From positions 433,189 through 497,188 of the forward strand of contig OY811974.1 of NCBI GenBank assembly GCA_963681505.1: 64,000 nucleotides of DNA, in the 5' to 3' direction. The translations under genes were made by a program, and so were the position numbers. The DNA is from Eunapius fragilis. Taxonomy: Eukaryota; Porifera; Demospongiae; Spongillida; Spongillidae. Position 1 is the first letter of the stretch; each line of letters opens with the position of its first letter. The notes under the pieces were generated by a model. That model saw nothing but the letters and a program-made list of their open reading frames with translations, did no database searches and was not told where the DNA came from. Of the stretch, positions 23,580 to 37,706 are shown piece by piece.

Positions 23580-23995
23580 ACAACTAGCTTCAGCTAATTG
23601 CCCGATCGGTTAGGCGTCTAACAGATACCTGAAGATAACATGCGGACACATCCTGAAGCGATTAGTACACATGGCGTGCTTTTAAAACGTTCCTGTCGTG
23701 AGTTATGCTATCCCGAAGGAAGAAGAAGAAGACGACGACGACGACGGAGGAGGAGAAATTTTAGGTGGGACTGGGTACGGACGATGGGGACGAGTATTTT
23801 TGTTCTCTAAATTTGTACCGTCTTATGACACAGATGTAACGCAGAACTGTTCTCCTTTTTGATATTGCTCTATTGCCACTAAGAGCGAAGTGACCCGACT
23901 CTTGGCTGTCCCGCTAGACGCGAGTGACGTTTTTTTAATGACATTCATGATACTGCAGGATTCCTATATGGAACCTACTCGCGTAGGTTCCGATA
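23580..23995 (-). repeat. Dispersed repeat with small ORF, copy 2
   Basis: Same family as 1-436. The minus-strand frame from about 23,946 reads like the 81-codon ORF of the other copies but has one TAA where they have CAA (family text VSQDG, here VS-stop-DG). It ends with one GGAACCTAC-TCGC-GTAGGTTCC hairpin. Confidence 0.7.
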
Positions 23996-23998
23996 CAG

Positions 23999-24103
23999 TG
24001 TCCCACAATTTGGTAAAATTTAAAATTCGTTGCTAGTAGCTTTTCATTTGGGATTCGATTTGGGATTCGATAGCTACTAGCAACGAATTTTAAATTTGGG
24101 ACA
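23999..24103. repeat. Hairpin repeat
   Basis: The arms AATTCGTTGCTAGTAGC (left) and GCTACTAGCAACGAATT (right) extend to about 35 bp each around a loop that contains GGGATTCGATT twice. It abuts the preceding dispersed repeat. Confidence 0.8.
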
Positions 24104-25320
24104 ATTTAGTCTCTCGTTCATAATTAACCACATCCATATTAATACATAATCATGTCTCCTGCTTTGCATCTGTTCCATGCTAACGTTCTCCCTTTACCTA
24201 CTCATTGGAAGGTGGCATCATTAATTGTACTGAACACAAAGTTTTCCAAGCCAGAGTAGGTACTATGCATGTAAAGTGCATTGGCAACTGGCATAGGATT
24301 TGCATGTATTCGGAAGATGATATTATTTTGAATGCCAGATAACTACACAAAACTGCACCCAAATTGGATGTGAAACAACCTTGCCAAAGAAGATTTAGGT
24401 CCTTTGTGGCTCGTTGTTGTTACATTTACACCTATAATTGGTGTGACTGTGAAATAATGATTTCACTGTAATACGTTACCCTGCATGGATTGAGCATTTT
24501 TGTATAAAAGTATTGCTTTTACATATTTGGGTTAAACTTCAGAGTCAGGAAGCAGTTGAATTGTACATGTAACTAATAATTTCCCCATGAGCACATCCTT
24601 GTTATCACATACGCAATGCACGTAAGTAAGCACTTGTGCTCTGCATTCTATGTAAATACGTTTTGAAAAGACCTCCACTTTATAAGAGTACTATGTAATT
24701 GGGGCTTCATTTGTGTTCAGTTATTGTATGCATGCAGTATCGTGTTAATTTGCACAGGTCTACAGTAGTTGCACCTAGATGCTCGATATTGTTCTGTCGT
24801 GGTATTGTGGTAATATTGACATCACGCAGAAGCACGAATTGATTTCATTACCCCCTGCAGATGCATGCTTCAACTGTCAATCTTTTCTTCGTGGTCACTG
24901 TGTTATTGCTATCTGATATCGCGCGTAACATACTTGTTCTTAATTCTCACTCCACGTAAAATACTTACCTGCAAGGTGCATGGGGTGTTGTATGAAAATC
25001 ACATCTGTGCCGCGCGATTGTTGCTAAGATACGGGTGGCGCGCGTGAAAATGGCTGTGTTGATTCTCTATTCCTTTCTTACGCGTAATTCGAGGGAAAAT
25101 GCATAGCTAAATTTATTTTCAATGCACCAAAATTTCTTCCACCTACTGCTCTTGTTAGATTGTGCCAGGTGAATCGAAGCACAATGCACATTGGATCGGC
25201 ATTTATGTTTTCATAAGTAATTATTTAGGCATGATGCATTTTTAAATTTCTACCGTAAACAAGTTGCGATTAAAGAAGTCCTACTGACAATAGAGAACTT
25301 CTGTTCTTGAATGTTATCGA
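24104..25320. other. Unannotated AT-rich region
   Basis: No coding signal, repeat structure or RNA gene is recognised here. Confidence 0.5.
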
Positions 25321-25329
25321 CATTGTATA

Positions 25330-25518
25330 GTAGGCATGTCTCTTGTTTTCTCAGAAACATCAGAAGTGCAAGCACGTTTGAACCCCTAAGTGTAAGATAT
25401 GAGTGATATTGCCACACATTGTAAGAGACATGCCTTGTGGGAGTTTATCAATAAACTCCCACAAGGCATGTCTCTTGTTTCCTCAGAAACGGCATCAGTA
25501 GTGCAAGCACGTTTGAAC
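25330..25518. repeat. Direct and inverted duplication around a perfect hairpin
   Basis: A segment from GGCATGTCTCTTGTTT to CGTTTGAAC occurs at about 25,334-25,386 and again at about 25,465-25,518. Between them GAGACATGCCTTGTGGGAG and its inverse form a perfect hairpin (25,427-25,474). The first copy preserves the unbroken site for the adjacent solo LTR. Confidence 0.75.
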
Positions 25519-25785
25519 TGTGGAAGCCCAGTCTTCCATGGAGGTGAATGAGACGATTCACACGCTGAATGTCGGGCGGGAGCAACCCCTAGTCAAGTGA
25601 TTCAGAACATTATTGTTGGTGTGCATAGTTTATGTAATTGTTACGCACTCTCCATAGAGAGGTGTAAGGTTCTTCACCTTAGTCGCGTATAAATATGTAC
25701 ACGCTGTGTATGTGAAGAGAATAAGTTGAAGTATCCTTGGCGTAATACGGCGAGCGTCGTTGGCGCGATAACGGACTCTATCACA
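25519..25785 (+). mobile_element. Solo LTR (267 bp)
   Basis: It begins TGTGGAAGCC, ends CTATCACA (TG...CA) and is flanked by GAAC on both sides (25,515-25,518 and 25,786-25,789). The empty sequence CGTTTGAACCCCTAAGTG is present about 140 bp upstream. A TATA box (TATAAATA) lies at about 25,689. No internal retroelement sequence accompanies it, so it looks like the product of LTR-LTR recombination. The superfamily cannot be told from an LTR alone. Confidence 0.8.
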
Positions 25786-26734
25786 GAACCCCTAAGTGTA
25801 AGAGATATGAGTGTGTGAGGAATCCTCCACCCCGGTGCTGAAGTTCATTTCCAATGCAGGGACCCATACGCTTTTAACACATACCCACACCAAAGTATTT
25901 TTACTAATAAACGTGCATGCAAAGTACCTCTTTATTCGCTCGTATATGCTGCGTAGCAGTGTAAGTATAGGGCCGTCTTTTTCCAATGGCAATAACGCAC
26001 GAAGGGTGACAAAGCCAGAGTTGCCTTGAGTTTCAATAATTTCCAACATCGCCTTTCCATCAATCTCATGAACTATTCATGCATAAAAAATTGTGACCAA
26101 AGTATTGCCACTTTTTAAAAAATGATTTACCTTCAAAATCTTTGACATACTTTTCGTAACCATTGAGTCTCAACCATTCGCTAACACGAGACACTTTAAT
26201 GGAATGCTAACTGAAATGACTGTCTAACCATAGGTAAGTAATGGGCTGTCCTTCTATCCTGGCCTTTGACAATTTTATATAGGGGGGGAATATTTATCAC
26301 CAGTGTTGTGTATGGTAGTATATATGTACTTTGATGGATGTGTGTTTACATGTCTGTAGACATACCCTGTCTAGCATGCTACATCACCAGTGGTTGCCGG
26401 GTAAATCATTATTACCCAGTCGGGATTTACCAACCAGAACGAGATCAATATGCCCAATGTGGGTCGTATTGACAGCCAGTATGCTAAGTGTGCATTAAAT
26501 GAGTATTTAGCACCCAGTCCTTTTTGTACAGGTAGCACAATTTCTTTAACTAGATGCTTGTCTTCGACAAACCAGACAGCTTCTCTAGTGCACACCTTAA
26601 ATAACTCTCTAAAATTAATATATTGAGAGGGCAGCTTTGAGACAGAGCTAGAGGACAGTGCCCTGCTATTAGTATCAAAATGTACTCATACACCTCTAGA
26701 ACATCATGATGAACCAGTTCTAATCATAGGCGGC

Positions 26735-26968
26735 GCTGACGCTACGGCAAGTACGGCGAACGCCGTAGCACTTTTTATGAACAGTGCGCGCCGCCGTACC
26801 ACTTTTTCTAAACAGTAGTGGGTGTGGTGCGGCCATAATATAATGTTGTTATTAATTTTCATTAGCATATAAAATTTATATTGAAGACCCCCTTTCCACC
26901 CCCCCCCCCCCCCCCCCCACCCCCCCGTTCCGCCGTATCACACTTTTTATTGCTCCGCCGCCACTGCT
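26735..26968. mobile_element. Degenerate GGCGG-ended MITE
   Basis: It runs from AGGCGGCGCTGACG to CCGCCGCCACTGCT with the inner repeat TACGGCG/CGCCGTA. The core has a poly-C tract (26,897-26,928). Ends and base composition are like the CAGTGGCGGA family. No clear TSD is seen. Confidence 0.5.
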
Positions 26969-27667
26969 AATTGCTAGAATCTGGAGGTGTGGGCTCTTCA
27001 TATGCAGGCCTTTGTGTGTGTTTGATGCCATCTACGTAGGTAAGACGATGCATGACCTGTAGGGAAGGGTATAGCACAGTAGGCTGAGGAATGAGAGAAT
27101 TCAAAGACAACTTTAGGTGGGCATGTGGGGTGACATAGGATAGAGAAACTGAGCATGTGTGTACATGTGAACAAAACAGATAGTGAAAGATATAACACAA
27201 TTCTCTCTCCTCCCACACTCATCCTCCCTCCTCCCTTCCTTCCCCTACTCCCTCCCTCTCTTTCTCTTCCCCTTCCAATTTTTTTGTACAGCAAGGGGAT
27301 ATGGATGTTGATGGCAGGAAGAGGTGTGTGGGTTTCTCTAAAACCCTGGTGAGCATGTGTGTGTGCGTGTGCGTGTGTGGTGTGTGGCAGCACTTGGTGA
27401 CAATTTTTTTGTACAGCAAGGGGATATGGACTGTGTGTAGCCATCTTGTCCACCTGTTTGCCAAGGTGGTGGAGGTCGCTGACCTGGCCTATCAGACCTT
27501 ACAGGGACCAGCTTCAGTCACTCTGTAACAAGTTCCTTGAGGTTGGCAGGTGTACAGTGTGTGTGCACTATTTGGGGGGGAGGGAGGGGGGGGGGGGGGG
27601 AGCACATTTGATGGACCAATTCACCCTAACTAGAGTTGTGCATGTATATTATGCTAGGTGTTCATTT

Positions 27668-27687
27668 GTTTGTGTGTGTGTGTGTGT

Positions 27688-27750
<63 letters not shown>
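27668..27750. repeat. (GT)n microsatellite
   Basis: About 40 units in an intron between dynein-like exons. Confidence 0.95.
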
Positions 27751-27999
27751 ATGTGCGTTACCTGGGGAAATAGAGTAGTCCATTCATCATGGGTATGAGT
27801 TTCACTTTTATTTACACTCCCTTGAACAGCCGTCCATTGAGTTCCTACGCAAGAACCTCAAGGAGATAGTCCCCTCAGTGGGTGGGAACCGGACCGATTC
27901 CCTCCTCAATATCATGGACTACTGTTTCTTCAAAGTCTTTATCCCAAAGGAGGTACATTTGCAGTTAATTGTATTCTACATGTATCTGTTACCACTGTG

Positions 28000-28235
28000 A
28001 TACCCCCCTCCTCATACATGTATACCCCATACCCTCCTCATACATGTATACCCCATACCCCCCTCCTCATACATGTACATGTACAGTATACCCCCCACCT
28101 CATATCCCCCTCCTCATACATGTACAGTATACCCCATACCCCCCACCTCATATCCCCCTCCTCATACCTCCTCATATATGTATACCCCATACCCCCCACT
28201 CCCCCTCCTCCTCCTCTCCTCATATACCTCCCTCC
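28000..28235. repeat. Pyrimidine-rich minisatellite
   Basis: Tandem variants of CCCCCTCCTCATACATGTATACCCCATA occur with units of about 27-37 bp. The array lies in a dynein-like intron and ends close to the acceptor at 28,243. Confidence 0.85.
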
Positions 28236-28468
28236 TCGTACAGAGTGAAACAGTAACACCGGAGAAGGTCAAGATGGCATGCAGGCAGGCAGGCTTATTG
28301 AACCATGGTTCTTCTTTGCACTAGTGTGGAGTGTTGGGGGCACATGTGATGGGCAGAAGTTTGATAGGTTCCTTCGGAGCCGGATGATGCAGGAGAAGAT
28401 GGGTTGGGGGGGGGGGTGTTATGGTGCAGGTGTGTAGATACATGTAAGTGCATGTACCTCTGCTGTAT

Positions 28469-28479
28469 GCACGTGTGTG

Positions 28480-28542
<63 letters not shown>
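28469..28542. repeat. (GT)n microsatellite
   Basis: About 36 units with one TTTGT interruption, in a dynein-like intron. Confidence 0.95.
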
Positions 28543-28544
<2 letters not shown>

Positions 28545-29063
28545 ATTACCTGTGTTCATTTGATACCTAGGTTGGGATGCTGTTCCCTGAAAAAGGTCTT
28601 GTCTTTGACTACTGACTTGAAGATGGCGGACTTACCAAGAGGAGGAGGATGAGGAGAAGAGGTCCAAGCAACAGAAGGTACATCACACAGCACACATCCA
28701 CACCCCTGTAGCACACTTCAACAACACCCCCACATCCTACTCCATATACCCACACTTGTGCATGTGCATGTATAACTTGCCCTCTTTACATGCCCACTTT
28801 AATGTTTTTGTTCACTTCTCTATCCTTCCCATCTCCCTTCCTCCTCCCACCCCATCTCCCTTCCACTTCACCCCTCCCTTCCCCCATCCCACCCATCTCA
28901 CTCCCTCACTACCCTCTTACCAGATTGGTTGGTCAGGATGGATGGATACCTACCCTGTGTACACTGTGGACCCAGCCATGAGGTTCTCAGATATCATTGT
29001 GTGACTATAGACACTGTTAGGGCCAATTTCATGGGGTGATGTGTGCATGTGCCAGAGTTGACC

Positions 29064-29265
<202 letters not shown>

Positions 29266-29637
29266 GGGGGGGGGATAAATAGGCCTCAAGTCATTGTGTC
29301 TAAATTCATATCCAATCTAATAGGTTTCTATTCATCATTTTATAGGCATCCCTGATACAAATTTTTTGGGGGGCTAATTTTACAGTCCATGTATACATAT
29401 ATGCCACTTTCTGTGAAAGTGAAGACCAATTTACATGCAGGCCTACATGTACTAGATCATGTAGATATAATTCTAACTTGTATATGGTTAACTATAATCT
29501 ATTTGGAACACCCTCTCTCTTTTTAGATGAATGCTGCATGAAAATTAAACGTAGGCCTGCCAGCCTCTTTAACCTATTGCTGTATAGGATGGATGGCATA
29601 TATTTATGTGTGATGCTCTGTTCATCCTCCTCCCCTC

Positions 29638-29639
<2 letters not shown>

Positions 29640-29731
<92 letters not shown>
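29640..29731. repeat. (CA)n microsatellite at satellite start
   Basis: About 46 uninterrupted CA units mark the left edge of the satellite array. Confidence 0.97.
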
Positions 29732-29734
<3 letters not shown>

Positions 29735-30468
29735 AACCCCCCTCCCCCCTCCCAAGCTCTTTTGATGCCCAGACATGGAGGTTGGCCTGGTAAACTGGGG
29801 GTAGATTGATTGAGATAAGCAGTGCCTGGTTAGCTGTTATATGCAAAATCCAGTATACACACACACACAGAAGTACTATTATTTTATTTGATCTGTCTGG
29901 TTGCAAGCTTGTGTTGAACTGTGTACACTGTGGGTAGATTGATCTAGATAGCTGTGCCCCTATAAACTATTCCATATGCCATATCTATCCAGTATGCTTG
30001 CAAATTGAACCCACACTGACTTTGTGATTTAACACGCACACACACACATACACTCACACACACAGGTACTGTTTTTTAACAAGCTCTTTTGATGCCCATA
30101 CATGGGGTTAACCTGTGTACAGTGTGGGTAGATTGATCTAGATAGCAGTGCCTGGTTAGCTTTTCCTAGCCATATCCATATCCAGTATGCTTGCAAATAG
30201 AACCCATACTGACTTTGTGATTTAACACGCACACATACACATACACTCACACACACAGGTACTGTTATTTAACAAGCTCTTTAGATGCCCATACATGGGG
30301 TTGACCTGTTTACACTGTGGGTAGATAACCTAGATAGCAGTGCCTGGTTAGCGTTTCCCAGCCATATACAGTACCCTTGCAAATTGAACCTACACTGGCT
30401 TTGTGATTTAACAAGCACACACATGCACACACGCATGTGCACGCACGCAACACATGCACACACGCATG

Positions 30469-30503
<35 letters not shown>

Positions 30504-30655
30504 ACACATACACACACAGGTACTGTTATTTAACAAGCTCTTTTGATGCCCCCATACATGGGGTTGACCTGTTTACACTGTGGTAGATGATCTAGATAGC
30601 AGTGCCTGGTTAGCCATATCCAGTAAGAACCCACACTGACTTTGTGATTTAACAT

Positions 30656-30738
<83 letters not shown>

Positions 30739-31051
30739 TACACACACACCATACATGGAGGTTGACCTGATCTAGATAGCAGTGCCTGGTTAGCTTTTCC
30801 TAGCCATATCCAGAAAGCTTGCAAATAGAACCCACACTGACTTTGTGATTTAACACGCACATGCACACACGCATGTGCACACACACACAGGTACTGTTAT
30901 TTTACAAGCTCTTTTGATGCCCATACATGAGGTTGACCTGTGTACAGATTGATCTAGATAGCAGTGCCTGGTTAGCTTTTCCCAGCCATATACAGTACCC
31001 TTGCAAATTGAACCTACACTGGCTTTGTGATTTAACAAGCACACACACAGT

Positions 31052-31110
<59 letters not shown>

Positions 31111-31460
31111 CACACACATACACACAGGTACTGTTATTTTACAAGCTCTTTTGATGCCCATACATGGGGTTGACCTGTTTACACTGTGGGTAGATGATCT
31201 AGATAGCAGTGCCTGGTTAGCCATATCCAGTAAGCTTGCAAATAGAACCCACACTGACTTTGTGATTTAACACGCACACACACACACTCATGCACACACG
31301 CACGTGCACACACGCACACATACAGGTCTTTCACGCACACGCACACGCACACGCACACACCCCCCCTCCCAAGCTCTTTTGATGCCCAGACATGGAGGTT
31401 GGCCAGGTAAACTGTGGGTAGATTGATTGAGATAAGCAGTGCCTGGTTAGCTGTTATATG
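29732..31460 (+). repeat. Higher-order satellite array, first unit
   Basis: Subrepeats of about 170-260 bp each read CAGGTACTGTTATTTAACAAGC...GATGCCCATACATGGGGTTG...GTGCCTGGTTAGC...ACACTGACTTTGTGATTTAAC followed by a CA tract of variable length. Subrepeat starts lie near 29,731, 30,063, 30,257, 30,518, 30,747, 30,888, 31,124 and 31,324. The set AAGCTCTTTTGATGCCCAGACATGGAGG recurs at 29,754 and 31,371, so a unit of about 1,617 bp is itself repeated. The second unit starts at 31,371, is interrupted at 31,460 and resumes at 36,194. Confidence 0.9.
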
Positions 31461-32004
31461 GGGCAGTGCAAGAGAAAACTGGGCTTATGTGATTTTTAAC
31501 ATTTCTTCAATTCAGTTTGCAGTATCGTTGCGACCTTTAAAGCTCTGTCCTTCAAACTTACTACATATATTACCGGACCATTTTTCTACTGCATTTTGTT
31601 GTCGAATGTTTTTTATTTACTCCCTGGGGGGTCCTCATGATTAAACAACCAGAACAGTTAGATTTCAATGGATCTCGATGAAAGAATGCCATTTCGCGTT
31701 CAAATTTGCAGCACATTTACAACAGTGCACCCGCTATTTTTTCCGCCTTTTCGTTTGAGATGTGATGAGCGGTTACACAACTGCGGCGTTTGAAAGTTGT
31801 CGTTCATTTGTCTTCCGATTGCTCCGCCATTGTGCCGTCATTGCTATTTTAACCCCGTGACTACGAGACACTGCCCATCAAGTGCCCCACCCTCCCTCGA
31901 ATCGATAGCCCAGGCCATCCGGAGGTGGACCTGACATTTTGCAAGTTGCTTGTCACGTGAGTATCACTTGGTTACACCGGTCTGCGTCTCCATCAGTTGC
32001 GTAA

Positions 32005-32329
32005 GGGGGCTTGTCCAAACTATGTTTGGAAAAATTAGCGTCATTGTGACGTTAACATATTAACCCCCCCCCCCCCCCCCCCCCTCTTAGCGTCATAGCG
32101 TTTTTGTTAGATTAGTAGCATGAAACATTACTCAATGTGCAGTGTAGTCTGAATAGACGTAACTGCTGCAACTGGAGTCAACGCTGCAGCTAACTAGATG
32201 TTCCGTAATATAAAACAATACTTGCGGACAATAAAATTTTTCTTAACGTCACAGCCTCCCCCCCCCCCCCCCCCCCCCCTAACGTCACAATGACGCTAAT
32301 TTTTCCAAATATAGTTTGGACAAGCCCCC
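32005..32329. mobile_element. Harbinger-like MITE in left palindrome arm
   Basis: A 325-bp element with ends GGGGGCTTGTCCAAACTATG and the matching inverse, and TAA on both sides (32,002-32,004 and 32,330-32,332). The right arm shows the empty site (GTTTACGCAAC on the plus strand, 35,300-35,310). A 3-bp TAA/TTA duplication is typical of PIF/Harbinger. The core has two poly-C tracts. Confidence 0.85.
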
Positions 32330-34703
32330 TAAACAAGTTGGGAGTTTACGGTGGCGCTTGGCGACATGAAAACGTCGAATTGATCGAGCCTACGTGATCC
32401 AAAGGCTAAGATAACCTCAAACCCTTTTGCAATCACGTATTTAGTTGAGCTTGTATGGTTGTTCATTTCTACGAGGGTGATTCGTTTTTTTTTTTTCTCG
32501 GACACAGGCCACACGTGCTGTCGATCGTGTATTTGTGACTGATATATAATCGCTACACGTCATCCTACTTAAACTCGACCAGCGCAGCGTTTGTGTTCAC
32601 TGCAATGTATACATGAAGACGATTTGGAATGGTACGTTACCCTAGTAGTTTACACCCATGCCAGTTTAAAATCCGGTATTATGGAGACTGTTGCCTGTGT
32701 GCAGCAAAGTGATGACCAATCAGTTTACACCACTGATGGCATAACATACACTATGCCAGTATTAATTGTGCTGTTGACAATACTCAGACCCCCAAAATTT
32801 ATGCCTTCAACACATTGGAAATCTTGTACACACAATTGTCTGTATGATGTGTACATTGACTACGTAGTCCCTCACTACAAGTCGCACACAAAATAACTGA
32901 GCACACACTCCCACACAAAAATATCGCAGTTCTGGGGTAAGCAGTATGCAGTGTGTCCCTTCATATGGCTTGCTTGCATTCAGACTTCATACCACTCGGG
33001 TATACTTGCTCCTATTAAATGCATTTGTATGTGTTGCCTGTGTCTGCAACTGTGGCTCATTACATTAATAGATGGTCACAACATCTATACAAGCTAAGCA
33101 TACCTAAACGAGTAGAATCACACAGGTATGCACGCATTCATGGTAAAGCACATCGCTTACATTCACATGCAGGACACTAGACAGACCACAAAGCCTTAGC
33201 CTGTTCAATCCCTGTAAAGAGTTAAGGATCCAGTCTCAAAAACTTCAACTGTTGCTGGGAGACATCCAATTCTAAGTCACATGCCATGCTCATACTGGTA
33301 TCATAGCAGATCCCATCCCCAGACAAAATATCCACAAGCAAAATAAATATGTCCCCCTCTTTCATAAAGTGTCCTCCTTTTTCCCATCCGTTCAAAGAAC
33401 CTGTGTATGCATGTGACTGTACATGTGCATGCATGCATGTGTGTGTATGTTTGCTTCGTTTATGTGTGCATGTAATTAAAAATACAATGAGCCAACAGGG
33501 ATTGGTGTGTAGTGCTGTTACTGAAATTGCATTATGTAGTAGTCCAAGTTTGATACAAAGCACCAATCCATTGGCCACTGGTGCAGCCAAACTTGATTTC
33601 CTAGAGCTCTTACAACAGTGCTACTTGTACAGGCCACATTATTTTGAATTTTAGTATCCAGGTCAAGATCTATGTTCAGTGCAGATGCAGTTTAGGGAAT
33701 GGGGGTTGACTGTGGGCAGGTTGCTGACCTCAAACACACAATGCACTATGAATTTATGTACAAAGGCAACCATAGAATGCTACCCCATCCCCATATCAAC
33801 CACTGACAAACACATGAGTACAAGTTAAGCTTGGCCTGTACAAGTAGCACTGTAGTAGTTTGGCAGCACCAGTGGCTGTTAGATTGGTGTTTTGTATCAA
33901 ACCACAATTGTATGGACTACTACATAATGCAATTTGAACACTACACCTATTGGCTCATTGTATTCTATCAGCTATGCAACAACATTGTGAACTGAAATTG
34001 TTCCCCTGGACAAAATATGCTAGTAGAATCTGCACATAACCGGCTTACAAATCATGTCCCCTGAGGGCACAATACACTAGCAGATTCTGTCCCCCTCCAG
34101 CAGAAAATATCCCCTCCACACGCATACACACTTGCACACACAAATACACATGCATACACTCATGCACACGCATACACACATGCACACATATGCGCACCAC
34201 AGGTACACTCACATCCATACATGTACGTGTACGCTCTCACATGCATACACAGGTTCTTTGACTGAACAGGAGGACCCAACACATACAAGTGCATCTAATA
34301 GGAGCAAGTATACCCGAGTGGTATGAAGTCTGAATGCAAGCAAGCCATATGAAGGGACACACTGCATACTGCTTACCCCAGAACTGCGATATTTTTGTGT
34401 GGGAGTGTGTGCTCAGTTATTTTGTGTGCGACTTGTAGTGAGGGACTACGTAGTCAATGTACACATCATACAGACAATTGTGTGTACAAGATTTCCAATG
34501 TGTTGAAGGCATAAATTTTGGGGGTCTGAGTATTGTCAACAGCACAATTAATACTGGCATAGTGTATGTTATGCCATCAGTGGTGTAAACTGATTGGTCA
34601 TCGCTTTGCTGCTCAGTCTCCATAATACCGGATTTTAAACTGGCATGGGTGTAAACTACTAGGGTAACATACCATTCCAAATTGTCTTCATGTATACCTT
34701 GCA

Positions 34704-35006
34704 CAGGGGTGGATACAGAGGGGTAAGGGGGGGGGGGGGGGGGGGGGGGGTTGGGTTGGGAGTTGCAAACCCCCCTTTCATATAAAGTACCTCCCCCTCT
34801 TCTTCTAAGCAGCCCCCCCGCTTTTTGTATCGGGCCTGAAGCGGACAGCACCCCCCCCCTCCCCCCCTCCACGTTTTCGATCTCGTATCGGGCCTGAAAC
34901 GGACAGCACACCCCCCCCCCCCCCCACACACACACACACCCCACACCCTGCTTTTCGTATCGTGGGTCTCAACCCCCCCTTTTGAAAAGTTCTGTATCCG
35001 CCCCTG
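34704..35006. mobile_element. CAGGGG-ended MITE in right palindrome arm
   Basis: A 303-bp element, CAGGGGTGGATACAG to CTGTATCCGCCCCTG. Flanks ACCTTGCA and CAGTTGCA agree in the last five bases, an eroded 8-bp duplication as in hAT elements. The left arm (about 32,605) lacks it. The core has a G-run (34,728-34,750) and C-runs (34,850-34,925). Confidence 0.8.
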
Positions 35007-35317
35007 CAGTTGCAGTAAACACAAACGCTGCACCGGTCGATCGCGAGTTTAAGTAGGATGTCGTGTAGCGTTTATATCTCAGTCACAAATACAAGAGCGA
35101 CAGCACGTGTGGCCTGTGTCCGAGAAAAAAAAAAACGAATCACCCTCGTAGAAATGAACAACCATACTACAAGCTCAACTGCAATACGTGATTGCAAAAG
35201 GGTTTGAGCTTACGCACGTTATCTTTAGCCATTGGATCACGCAGTCTCGATCAATTCGACGTTTTCATGTCGCCAAGCGCCACCGTAAACTCCCAACTCG
35301 TTTACGCAACTGAAGGA

Positions 35318-35665
35318 CACAGGGAAAAGTTTCAAAATCCCATGCAGCCTTGGGTTTTTTTTAACAAAAAGTCATCCTGGGATTGAGCGACTAGCATGGG
35401 AATATCGCAAAACCATCCTGGGATTTGGCGTCCAGGGTGGGTATAGCTTAAAAACCATGCTGGGTTTGTCGAACAAAAACCGTGTTGAGTTTTTATTCAT
35501 TCCTTCAACATGGTTTTTGTTCGACAAACCCAGTATGGTTTTTAAGTTTTACCCACCCTGGACGCCAAATTCCAGGATGGTTTTTGCGATATTCACATGC
35601 TAGACGCTCAATTCCAGGATGGCTTTTAATAACCCAAGGCTGGGATTTTGAAACTTTTTCCTGTG
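35318..35665. mobile_element. CACAG-ended foldback MITE in right palindrome arm
   Basis: A 348-bp element, CACAGGGAAAAGTTTCAAAA to the inverse end, flanked by GGA (35,315-35,317 and 35,666-35,668). The left arm lacks it (around 31,990). CACAG termini with a 3-bp TSD suggest the CMC/CACTA group (inference). Nearly the whole element is self-complementary and contains about eight variants of a CCATCCTGGGATTTGGCG-like subrepeat. Confidence 0.75.
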
Positions 35666-36193
35666 GGAGACGCAGGGTGAACCAAGTGATACTCACGTGA
35701 CAAGCAACTTGCAAAATGTCAGGTCCACCTCCGGATGGCCTGGGCTATCGATTCGAGGGAGGGTGGGGCACTTGATGGGCAGTGTCTCGTAGTCACGGGG
35801 TTAAAATAGCAATGACGGCACAATGGCGGAGCAATCGGAAGACAAATGAACGACAACTTTCAAACGCCGCAGTTGTGTAACCGCTCATCACATCTCAAAC
35901 GAAAAGGCGGAAAAAATAGCGGGTGCACTGTTGTAAATGTGCTGCAAATTTGAACGCGAAATGGCATTCTTTCATCGAGATCCATTGAAATCTAACTGTT
36001 CTGGTTGTTTAATCATGAGGACCCCCCAGGGAGTAAATAAAAAACATTCGACAACAAAATGCAGTAGAAAAATGGTCCGGTAATATATGTAGTAAGTTTG
36101 AAGGACAGAGCTTTAAAGGTCGCAACGATACTGCAAACTGAATTGAAGAAATGTTAAAAATCACATAAGCCCAGTTTTCTCTTGCACTGCCCC

Positions 36194-37705
<1,512 letters not shown>

Positions 37706-37706
<1 letters not shown>

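Larger units (their letters stand above)
27430..29010 (+). pseudogene. Axonemal dynein heavy chain AAA2-region fragment
   Basis: Five exon-like pieces lie in order: about 27,430-27,541 (PYRDQLQSLCNKFLE), 27,830-27,952 (PSIEFLRKNLKEIVPS...LLNIMDYCF), 28,244-about 28,402 (EPWFFFALVWSVGG...KFDRFLRS), 28,571-28,677 (MLFPEKGLVFDY) and 28,924-29,010 (GWSGWMDTYPVY...FSDIIV). These are the AAA2 lid and following linker motifs of axonemal dyneins, the ATPase motors of cilia. Full proteins exceed 4,000 residues; only about 170 are here. Breaks: a frame shift at a CAGG repeat (28,273-28,300), TGA at 28,613-28,615, a further single-base shift near 28,634 and a frame loss after DIIV at about 29,001. Inner-arm type is likely from the FPEKGxxxDY wording. 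Confidence 0.75.
31461..36193. mobile_element. Giant palindromic (foldback) element, 4,733 bp
   Basis: The ends are GGGCAGTGCAAGAGAAAACT and its inverse, flanked by ATATG (31,456-31,460 and 36,194-36,198). The undisturbed site CTGTTATATGCAAAATCC is present at about 29,836. Left arm 31,461-33,634 and right arm 33,833-36,193 are inverted copies across their full length, leaving a loop of about 200 bp. Matches are easy to follow (for example 32,591-32,930 with 34,368-34,700, and 33,490-33,620 with 33,840-33,965). No transposase is seen. A 101-codon open stretch (32,591-32,896) is mirrored in the right arm, but no domain is recognised. The superfamily cannot be named from a 5-bp TSD. Confidence 0.85.

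Noticed and set aside
29732..31460. Spaced repeats looking like a repeat-spacer array
   Set aside because: The spaces between similar blocks are CA tracts of variable length, so it is a satellite with embedded microsatellites.
34417..34944. 175-codon minus-strand frame in the right palindrome arm
   Set aside because: Part of it mirrors the left-arm frame and the rest is MITE sequence with a G-run. No domain seen, so it is not called as a gene.
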